From Propionibacteriaceae bacterium (GTDB taxonomy: Bacteria > Actinomycetota > Actinomycetes > Propionibacteriales > Propionibacteriaceae), in assembly GCA_030528545.1 (NCBI GenBank), contig JAUMYR010000001.1, positions 34,679 to 41,476 on the forward strand: a DNA stretch of 6,798 nt, in the 5' to 3' direction. Positions 1-5,444 of this stretch are shown here, in pieces (the first letter of the stretch is position 1; the number at the start of each line of letters is the position of its first letter). Both the position numbers and the translations under genes were made by a program. The notes under the pieces were generated by a model. The model was not told the origin of the DNA. It did not search any database and saw nothing but the letters and a program-made list of their open reading frames with translations.

Positions 1-3000
1 GCCAGTTCTGGGCCGCACAGACCCTCTCCTCGCTCGATCCTGCGGGTCATCTCAGCCGAATCCGGCAATCCCTCCAGCGCGCGGTCGAGGTAGCCGTCGG
101 CGGTGAGCCGCTGCATCCAGCTGTCGTGCAGCCCGGCGTGGCGTCCGGCGCAGGCCGCGGCGTTGGCCAGGGCCACGTTCTGGTCGACATTGTGTGCCAG
201 CACGTGGGCGGCCACATCCTCAGTCATGGCGCGCAGCAACTCATTGCGCTCCTGGAGGCTGAGCCGTTTCTCCTCGACCGGAGCCGCGAGCGCGATCTTG
301 ATATTGACCTCGTGGTCCGAGGTGTCGACCCCGGCGGAGTTGTCGATGAAATCGGTGTTGATCTTGCCTCCGGCAAGGGCGTATTCCACCCGGCCGGCCT
401 GGGTCCAGCCGAGGTTGCCGCCCTCGCCCGCGACCCGCGCCCGGACCTGTGCCCCGTTCACCCGCACGGCGTCATTGGCCCGGTCCCCCACTTCGGCATG
501 GCTCTCGGCGGTAGCCTTGATATAGGTGCCGATGCCCCCATTCCACAACAGGTCCACCGGGGCGCCGAGGATCGCTGAGATCACCGCGTCGGGACGCAGG
601 GTTCCGGGTTCGATGCCCAGCCTCCGTGCGGCCTCGGGGCTGATCTCGATCTTCTTGGCGGTCCGCTCGAAGACCCCTCCTCCGGGGCTGATCAGGGCCG
701 GGTCATAGTCCGACCAGGCCGAACCTGGAAGCTCGAACAGCCGCTTGCGCTCATGCCAGGAAGCTTCCGGCTCCGGGTCGGGGTCGAGGAAGATGTGCTT
801 GTGGTTGAAGGCCGCGACCAGCCTGGTGTGGCGGGAGGCAAGCATGCCATTACCGAACACGTCTCCAGCCATGTCCCCGATACCGACACATGTGAAATCG
901 GTGCTTTGGCAGTCGATACCCAGCTCGAAGAAGTGTCTCTTGACCGACTCCCACGCCCCGCGGGCCGTGATGCCCATCGCCTTGTGGTCATAGCCGTTGG
1001 ACCCGCCAGAGGCGAAGCCATCACCAAGCCAGAAACCGCGTTCGACCGCGATGGAGTTCGCGATATCGGAAAAACTCGCGGTCCCCTTGTCGGCCGCCAC
1101 CACCAGATAGGGATCGGGGTCATCGTGGCTCACGACCCCGGCAGGGGCGACGATCTCCCCGCTCACGATATTGTCGGTGATCGACAGCAGTGCGGTGATG
1201 AAACGCCGGTAGGCTTCGATGCCCTCGGCCCGCCAGGCCACGGGATCCGCGGCCTGATCCGGCAGCTGGCGGGCGAAGAAGCCGCCCTTCGCCCCGGACG
1301 GGACGATGACGGTGTTCTTGACCATCTGCGCCTTGACCAGCCCGAGCACCTCGGTGCGGTAGTCCTCGGCCCGATCCGACCAGCGCAACCCCCCGCGGGC
1401 GACCGTCGCGAATCTCAGGTGGACCCCCTCGACGCGGGGCGAATAGACATAGACCTCGATCAGCGGACGCGGCTCCGGGGCGAAATCCAGCTCGCGGGGG
1501 TGCAATTTGAGCGCCAGCGCTGCGGATGAGCCATCCGCGAAGGGCCCATCTGGGGCGAATGCGTTCGTGCGCGCCGTCGCGTTGATGACCGCGAGATAGC
1601 CACGCAGAATCCGGTCGGTATCGAGTGAGGCGATCGAATCCAGCCCGGAGGCCAGCCGGGAGCTGATCTTGGAACAGGTCTTGGCCGGGGACGAGGCCCG
1701 CTGCGGATCGAACTTGGCGTTGAACAGCGCGCTCAGGTCCCCGGCGATCGCGGGATGGGAGGCCAGCGCCCGGGCGATATAGGTCTGCGAGAACGGCATG
1801 CCGGTCTGGCGCAGGTAACGGGCGATCGTGCGCAACACAGCGACGTCGCGCCAGCCCAGCCGGGCCTTCGTCACGAGAGCGCTGAACGAATCCGCCTCGA
1901 CCTGGCCTCGCATCGCCGCGGCGATGGCGTCCACGATTCGCTGCCGGTCGTCCTCGTTCACCTCGAATCCGACCGGACGCAGCGAGAACTCATACACCAT
2001 CGCCCGCTCGCCCCGCAGCTCCAGCTCATAGGGCCACTCGTCGATCACCTCGAAACCGAGAGCGCTGAGCTGAGGCAAGACCGCCGACAGGGTCAGTAAA
2101 GCCTCTTTTAGGTAGACCTTGAGCCGCACATCGTCGGCTCCGTCAGACAACTGGAAAGCGACCGGGGCTTCCGGGCGCAGTTCGTTGAGGCGTCCCAGGT
2201 CGGCGATCCCGACCTCGGGGGGAAAGGCCTCCCGGTAACCCTCGGAGAACTCGATGCCCCGCTGTTCCGAGGCCAGGCCGCGGGCCAGCTCAATGAAAGC
2301 GTCGTCCCACGTGCGGGTGGCTTCCTCAAGATCGCGCTCGACCTGGCTCACCTGCACGTCGACAGGTTTGGCCCCCGGAGGGACCGCGAGGAGGAAGTAC
2401 AGCCGGGCCAGGGAGGAAGCCCCAATCCGGGCCTCATGCTCGACAGAGGTCGCTCCATAGGCCTGAAGCAGGATCGCCTGCATCCGCTCACGCACCCCGG
2501 TGTTGTACCGGTCCCGCGGGAAGAACACCAGCGCAGTGACGAATCTGGCATCGGCGCTTTCGCGCACGAACAGCCGCACCGTGCGGCGCTCGTTCAGCCG
2601 GGATACCGGCACCACGACGGCGTATAACTCGTCGGCGCTGGCCTGCAGGAGCTCGTCGCGGGGGTAATTGGCCAGGGTCGCGGTGATGGCCTTGGCTCCA
2701 TGGGCCGCCGGGTCGTATCCGGTGCGTTCCAGGATGTCTTGAACCTTGGCGTCGATGAAGGGGATGTCGCGGATCGAGCCGGTGTAGACCGCCGAGGCGA
2801 ACAGCCCGACGAAGCGCATCTCAGCGACGACCTTGCCCGCCTTGATCCGCCGGATGCTCAAACGGTCGAGGTAATTCGCCCGGTGCACGATGGAACGCTG
2901 TGGGTCCTTGGCCAACAGAAAAGCGGCCGGTGCCGGGACCGGTTCGGGGCCGATCGCTCCGTCGTCGGCATAGATCCCAAGAGCGCTGCCCGGGACCGGA

Positions 3001-3716
3001 ACCAGCTGGTTGTCCCGCACCGCGTATTCGACGAAGCCAAGGAAGGTGAAATTGTCCTCCGCGAGCCACTCCAGGAAGTGGATGGGACCTCCGCGGTCGG
3101 CCCTCACCCCGTCGGCGCGAAGCACCCGCAGCGCGTCTGAGACCCGGGTGAGCATGTCCCCATAGTCGGCGACGGCGCGGGCCCCAGCGCTCAGGGCGCG
3201 CCGCACCCGGGAGACGAGGACGCTGGTCAGCTCTGCGGAAGATTCCCCCAGCGGGGGGAACACCTCACACACCACCCAGGACTCGTCGAGCACCCCTTCT
3301 GCGGCACCGAGGGCCGCGGCGGCATCGCTCAGGAGCCCCTCGGCGTCGCGCGCCACCTGGTACTGCGGGTGGAAAAGCTCCCGGATCGACCATCCGCAGT
3401 CGGTGATCGCCATAGACACCGAGTCCACGATGAAGCTCCGGTCGTCGCACACGATGAACAGCACTGTGGAGTCCCCGGCCGCGCGGGGCTGACGCACCTC
3501 GACGGTGATCTCCCCCGGGAGGCGGCGCCGACCGCTGGCAATGTGGCTGGTGATGATGGCGGCCAGATCCCCGGGGGTGCGCCGGAGGATGTCTTCATCG
3601 TCAACGTAGCGAAGATAGTGTTCGACGAACTCACCCACCCGCGCCGACGGGACAGCCCCGTCTGACGAGCCCACGATCGCCGCCGTCTCCTCCATGAGCT
3701 GCGCCCGAGTTGTCAC
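1..3716 (-). CDS. gdh: NAD-specific glutamate dehydrogenase, large (about 180 kDa) class, 3'-truncated by the window edge
   Basis: Oxidatively deaminates L-glutamate to 2-oxoglutarate and ammonium with NAD+; cytoplasmic and usually catabolic. The reading frame is open for 1238 codons from the GTG at 3714-3716 to base 3, with no stop. The family is normally about 1550-1650 residues, so roughly 350 C-terminal residues are missing. Residues 1 to about 690 match the regulatory N-terminal part (ACT-like and linker domains), with family-like stretches FIVDSVSMAI (about 93-103), FLEWLAEDNFTFLGF (about 213-227) and PRDRYNTGVRERM (about 399-411). The catalytic part shows GGLRWSDR (775-782), VKAQMVKN (794-801), AKGGFF (809-814, probable substrate lysine), ADKGTASFSDIAN (probable catalytic Asp876), GSNGYDHK (905-912) and the nucleotide-binding GIGDMAGDVFGNG (945-957). 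The frame was checked at several points and no frameshift was seen. GTG is chosen because AAGGAG lies 6 nt upstream; an ATG at 3693-3695 is the alternative. It is divergent from the DUF2505 gene. Family assignment is very secure; the symbol is generic. Confidence 0.96.
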   Translation of the reverse strand, partial: MTTRAQLMEETAAIVGSSDGAVPSARVGEFVEHYLRYVDDEDILRRTPGDLAAIITSHIASGRRRLPGEITVEVRQPRAAGDSTVLFIVCDDRSFIVDSVSMAITDCGWSIRELFHPQYQVARDAEGLLSDAAAALGAAEGVLDESWVVCEVFPPLGESSAELTSVLVSRVRRALSAGARAVADYGDMLTRVSDALRVLRADGVRADRGGPIHFLEWLAEDNFTFLGFVEYAVRDNQLVPVPGSALGIYADDGAIGPEPVPAPAAFLLAKDPQRSIVHRANYLDRLSIRRIKAGKVVAEMRFVGLFASAVYTGSIRDIPFIDAKVQDILERTGYDPAAHGAKAITATLANYPRDELLQASADELYAVVVPVSRLNERRTVRLFVRESADARFVTALVFFPRDRYNTGVRERMQAILLQAYGATSVEHEARIGASSLARLYFLLAVPPGAKPVDVQVSQVERDLEEATRTWDDAFIELARGLASEQRGIEFSEGYREAFPPEVGIADLGRLNELRPEAPVAFQLSDGADDVRLKVYLKEALLTLSAVLPQLSALGFEVIDEWPYELELRGERAMVYEFSLRPVGFEVNEDDRQRIVDAIAAAMRGQVEADSFSALVTKARLGWRDVAVLRTIARYLRQTGMPFSQTYIARALASHPAIAGDLSALFNAKFDPQRASSPAKTCSKISSRLASGLDSIASLDTDRILRGYLAVINATARTNAFAPDGPFADGSSAALALKLHPRELDFAPEPRPLIEVYVYSPRVEGVHLRFATVARGGLRWSDRAEDYRTEVLGLVKAQMVKNTVIVPSGAKGGFFARQLPDQAADPVAWRAEGIEAYRRFITALLSITDNIVSGEIVAPAGVVSHDDPDPYLVVAADKGTASFSDIANSIAVERGFWLGDGFASGGSNGYDHKAMGITARGAWESVKRHFFELGIDCQSTDFTCVGIGDMAGDVFGNGMLASRHTRLVAAFNHKHIFLDPDPEPEASWHERKRLFELPGSAWSDYDPALISPGGGVFERTAKKIEISPEAARRLGIEPGTLRPDAVISAILGAPVDLLWNGGIGTYIKATAESHAEVGDRANDAVRVNGAQVRARVAGEGGNLGWTQAGRVEYALAGGKINTDFIDNSAGVDTSDHEVNIKIALAAPVEEKRLSLQERNELLRAMTEDVAAHVLAHNVDQNVALANAAACAGRHAGLHDSWMQRLTADGYLDRALEGLPDSAEMTRRIERGEGLCGPEL

Positions 3717-3722
3717 CCTCGA

Positions 3723-3728
3723 CTCCTT
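3723..3728 (-). promoter_or_regulatory. Shine-Dalgarno site of the glutamate dehydrogenase gene
   Basis: On the minus strand this reads AAGGAG, separated by 6 nt (TCGAGG) from the GTG at 3714-3716. This strong, well-spaced site decides the start: the protein begins MTTRAQLMEETAA rather than at the ATG seven codons downstream. Confidence 0.8.
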
Positions 3729-3750
3729 ATCGCGTCCGCTTTCAGCACTC

Positions 3751-3756
3751 ACTCTA
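3751..3756 (-). promoter_or_regulatory. Candidate -10 element for the glutamate dehydrogenase gene
   Basis: The minus strand reads TAGAGT, fitting the TANNNT pattern of actinobacterial housekeeping promoters, about 35 nt upstream of the GTG start. A transcript starting near 3745 would have a leader of roughly 28 nt that contains the Shine-Dalgarno. No convincing -35 hexamer lies 16-18 nt upstream, so this is a positional guess. Confidence 0.3.
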
Positions 3757-3776
3757 ACGCCGTGGCCGCGCGGCGT
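3757..3776. repeat. Inverted repeat in the divergent gdh / DUF2505 spacer
   Basis: ACGCCG (3757-3762) and CGGCGT (3771-3776) form a perfect 6-bp inverted repeat around an 8-nt centre. It lies directly upstream of the candidate -10 of the dehydrogenase gene, where a regulator could act on either divergent promoter. Short GC-rich inverted repeats are common by chance in this kind of genome, so operator function is only a possibility. Confidence 0.3.
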
Positions 3777-3783
3777 GCAGCCT

Positions 3784-3789
3784 TACGTT
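3784..3789 (+). promoter_or_regulatory. Candidate -10 element for the DUF2505 gene
   Basis: TACGTT fits TANNNT and would place transcription start near 3796, giving a leader of about 19 nt before the ATG at 3815. No good -35 is visible 17 nt upstream, so support is weak. Confidence 0.2.
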
Positions 3790-3814
3790 GACACGATTTG
3801 CAACAATCGGGGTC

Positions 3815-4297
3815 ATGCAGATTTCGACGAGCCACGAATACGCCGCGACGCCCGACCAGGTGGCGGCGATGCTCCTGGACCGGGACTTCCTCGAAAAAGT
3901 CGCTGCCCGGGCTGGCGCCAAGTCCGCGACGATCCACACCGAGGGGAACCAGGCCGAACTCACTCTCCACCTGAATCCGCCCTCTTCGGTCGCGGGTTTC
4001 ATCGGCAAGGAGCTGCGATTCACCCAGGTGATGTCCTGGGACGAGCCGGGCAATCTGCCCCGCCGCGGCACCGTCGAGGTATCGGTCCACGGCATGCCGG
4101 TGACCATGAACGCCCAGGGCAGGCTGAGCCCAACCGAGGAGGGTACGCTGGCCTCCTACGAGGGCGAACTGGTCGTCAAGGTCCCGCTGATCGGCAAGAA
4201 GCTGGAGCGCGAGGCCGAGCCTTTCATCCGGGCCGCGCTCAACGCCCAAGCCGAGGTGGGCAAGGAATGGCTCGCCGGTCGTCACTCGACGAAATAG
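3815..4297 (+). CDS. DUF2505 family protein
   Basis: Encodes 160 residues of unknown function, probably cytoplasmic, with no signal peptide or membrane segment. DUF2505 proteins are actinobacterial and are thought to resemble the START/SRPBCC helix-grip fold, which suggests binding of a hydrophobic ligand; no ligand can be named here. The N-terminus MQISTSHEYAATPDQVAAML and following DRDFLEKVAARAGA match the family pattern of a beta strand then a helix (residues about 1-35). The centre alternates beta strands (about 37-125). The C-terminal helix VPLIGKKLEREAEPFIRAAL with VGKEWLAGR (123-156) is the most diagnostic part. ATG 3815 is preferred over the in-frame TTG at 3788 because the family begins at this Met, although neither has a good Shine-Dalgarno. 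It is divergent from the glutamate dehydrogenase gene, and its last 16 bp overlap the convergent 78-residue gene. Confidence 0.85.
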   Translation: MQISTSHEYAATPDQVAAMLLDRDFLEKVAARAGAKSATIHTEGNQAELTLHLNPPSSVAGFIGKELRFTQVMSWDEPGNLPRRGTVEVSVHGMPVTMNAQGRLSPTEEGTLASYEGELVVKVPLIGKKLEREAEPFIRAALNAQAEVGKEWLAGRHSTK

Positions 4298-4518
4298 TCA
4301 CCGCTTAGGAGTTTCTCCACTCGATCCAGCCTGGCCGGGGTGGCGACGACGAACACCACTTCCTCATCGTCGTCCTCCCCGGCGAAGCGTTCTTTCACGA
4401 CCGCGACCTCATAGCCAGCCTCGGCGATCGCCGAGGCACTGGCGTTGGCCTCGTCTTCCTCGCTGAAACTCAGCCGCAAGATCTCCACCGCTGTCTCCTC
4501 GCTGTCACTGGCCGCCAT
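4282..4518 (-). CDS. Small acidic protein of unknown function (78 aa)
   Basis: I do not recognise a family. The protein has about 21 acidic and 6 basic residues, with an acidic cluster EDDDEE at 48-53. The pattern suggests a small alpha/beta fold: strand 11-18 (VEILRLSF), helix about 21-35, strand 37-45 (EVAVVKERF), acidic loop, strand 54-60 (VVFVVAT), helix about 64-72. This resembles a ferredoxin-like or ACT-like arrangement and is inference from sequence pattern only. No catalytic or metal motif is evident. The ATG at 4516-4518 is chosen because AGGAG (4527-4531) lies 8 nt upstream; the same frame is open further upstream to 4608, but that would overlap the preceding gene. It follows the DUF6912-like gene by 17 nt, so the two are probably cotranscribed. 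Its 3' end overlaps the convergent DUF2505 gene by 16 bp. Confidence 0.75.
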   Translation of the reverse strand: MAASDSEETAVEILRLSFSEEDEANASASAIAEAGYEVAVVKERFAGEDDDEEVVFVVATPARLDRVEKLLSGDYFVE

Positions 4519-4526
4519 GGCTTCTT

Positions 4527-4531
4527 CTCCT
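4527..4531 (-). promoter_or_regulatory. Shine-Dalgarno site of the 78-aa gene
   Basis: The minus strand reads AGGAG with 8 nt to the ATG at 4516-4518, and it lies in the 17-nt gap after the preceding stop. It selects the short 78-residue reading over a longer in-frame extension that starts inside the upstream gene. Confidence 0.7.
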
Positions 4532-4535
4532 GCGG

Positions 4536-4994
4536 TCACAGTTCCTCGGCCCCATGCCACAGCAGGTCGGCCTGGTTGAGCAACCCCTGGACCTCCTCCA
4601 GCTCCCACGCCTCGTCGATGCCCAGTCCGCGAGCGGCCGCGGCCGCGGCCGCGGTATCGGTGCCGGCGTCCTCGGTGAAGAAGGCGGTGACCTCTCCCGG
4701 ACCCACGCGGTGCAGTTCACGTTCACCGTTGCCGGCGTCGATCACCTGTCCCAGCGCTGAGGCGTCCACCTCCGCCACGATCACCAGACGCGCTCCCAGC
4801 CGGGCAAGCCCAGCGACGGAGGCGATGACCATGGCGGCGTATTCGGCATCCTCGAGTTCGTCGGGTCCGTAGTCGAGAGCGGCACACAGTTCTTCGGTCA
4901 CGGTGAAGGCCGAACGCGGGCCTAGCTCCTGTCCCTCCTTGAGCTGGCGGCGCTCCGCCGCGGTGACCGGAACAAACACGAGGTGCTTCTGCAT
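4536..4994 (-). CDS. DUF6912-like protein
   Basis: Encodes 152 residues of unknown function, with no signal peptide or membrane helix, so probably cytoplasmic. The layout fits my memory of the actinobacterial DUF6912 group: an N-terminal strand HLVFVPVTAAERRQL (4-18), a segment SAFTVTEEL (28-36), then an acidic stretch leading into EDAEYAAMVIASVAGLARL (48-66) and the strand RLVIVAEVD (69-77). The C-terminal third differs: an alanine run (115-121) acts as a linker before an acidic, probably helical tail with EAWELEEVQGLLNQADLLW (128-146). The ATG at 4992-4994 has no Shine-Dalgarno, but a TANNNT hexamer lies 6 nt upstream, which suggests a leaderless transcript. It is first in a two-gene operon with the 78-residue gene and divergent from the lipoprotein gene. 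Being a real gene is very likely; the family name is from memory and less sure. Confidence 0.8.
   Translation of the reverse strand: MQKHLVFVPVTAAERRQLKEGQELGPRSAFTVTEELCAALDYGPDELEDAEYAAMVIASVAGLARLGARLVIVAEVDASALGQVIDAGNGERELHRVGPGEVTAFFTEDAGTDTAAAAAAARGLGIDEAWELEEVQGLLNQADLLWHGAEEL
4633..4654. repeat. Tandem GCGGCC hexamer repeat coding for polyalanine
   Basis: Three and two-thirds copies of a 6-bp unit (gcggcc) in a row, self-complementary as a whole. On the minus strand it encodes alternating GCG and GCC alanine codons, part of the Ala115-121 run in the DUF6912-like protein. A gain or loss of one unit would add or remove two alanines without a frameshift. Confidence 0.85.
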
Positions 4995-5000
4995 AGGCCA

Positions 5001-5006
5001 AGGCTA
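5001..5006 (-). promoter_or_regulatory. Candidate -10 of a leaderless promoter for the DUF6912-like operon
   Basis: The minus strand reads TAGCCT (TANNNT), with 6 nt between it and the ATG at 4992-4994, so transcription would begin at or next to the A of the start codon. This fits the lack of a Shine-Dalgarno, and leaderless genes are common in Actinomycetota. No clear -35 is seen. Confidence 0.35.
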
Positions 5007-5052
5007 GCGCGGCCCAACTGCCACTAAGTCGGTACTTGCCGCCCCCGTGGGC

Positions 5053-5058
5053 TAACGT
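5053..5058 (+). promoter_or_regulatory. Candidate -10 element for the lipoprotein operon
   Basis: TAACGT fits TANNNT and would start transcription near 5065, giving a leader of about 26 nt that includes the purine-rich ribosome binding region AGAGGAAAGG (5079-5088). A good -35 is not visible at normal spacing. Confidence 0.3.
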
Positions 5059-5090
5059 GGGCCCGTCACGGCGCGAAGAGAGGAAAGGCC

Positions 5091-5441
5091 ATGCGCTCAG
5101 CCGTTCGATTCGTCACGCTTACCTTCTTGTCTGCCCTCGCGGTGCTGCTCGCTGCCTGTGGCGGCGGCTCCGGAGGGGGCACGGTGGACGCCTCCATCGA
5201 GCTGACCAATGGCGGAAAGGCCGCCGCGGTGAAGCGGATTGAGGTCAGCGGTGGCGCCACCGTCAACCTGACGATCAGCTCCGATGTGGCAGAGACCATC
5301 CATGTGCACGGCTATGAGGTGGAGTTCGAGGTTCCGGCGGGCGGATCGGTCACCAAGACTTTCGTGGCCGACCAGCTTGGAAGCTATGAGATCGAGACCC
5401 ACCAGAAGGCCCACATCATCGCCCAGCTGGTGGTGCGCTGA
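5091..5441 (+). CDS. Lipoprotein with a cupredoxin-like domain
   Basis: Encodes a 116-residue exported lipoprotein. Residues 1-22 are a lipoprotein signal peptide (basic start with Arg2 and Arg6, hydrophobic core to Leu20) ending in the lipobox LAAC, so Cys23 should be lipidated and the protein anchored on the outer face of the membrane. A Gly/Ser linker (24-30) precedes a beta-rich domain (32-116) that resembles small cupredoxins: strand DASIELTN, strand TVNLTISSD, then TIHVHGYEVEFEVPAGG and a terminal SYEIETHQKAHIIAQLVV. Mature histidines are 71, 73, 104 and 108. There is no Cys besides Cys23 and no Met in the mature part, so a classical type-1 copper site (two His, Cys, Met) cannot form. 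A purine-rich site (5079-5088) precedes the ATG. The membrane-protein gene starts 3 nt after its stop, which suggests cotranscription and shared function. Confidence 0.88.
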   Translation: MRSAVRFVTLTFLSALAVLLAACGGGSGGGTVDASIELTNGGKAAAVKRIEVSGGATVNLTISSDVAETIHVHGYEVEFEVPAGGSVTKTFVADQLGSYEIETHQKAHIIAQLVVR

Positions 5442-5444
5442 GCG

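Noticed and set aside
126..578. 150-codon open frame on the plus strand near the left edge
   Set aside because: It is a shadow of the glutamate dehydrogenase coding frame, with no Shine-Dalgarno and no recognisable protein.
753..1529. 258-codon open frame on the plus strand opposite glutamate dehydrogenase
   Set aside because: It lies fully antisense to highly conserved catalytic motifs and shows no domain. Long antisense frames are expected in GC-rich genes.
3788..3793. TTGACA, a perfect -35 consensus, also a TTG start candidate for the DUF2505 gene
   Set aside because: At 16-18 nt downstream there is no -10 (GGTCAT region), and the sequence before the ATG at 3815 does not belong to the family N-terminus. 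It is probably a chance match.
3749..4285. 178-codon minus-strand open frame opposite the DUF2505 gene
   Set aside because: The plus strand carries a clear DUF2505 match; the antisense product has no family features.
5024..5037. AAGT/ACTT imperfect dyad in the divergent spacer before the lipoprotein operon
   Set aside because: Only 4-bp arms with a mismatched centre, not distinguishable from chance.
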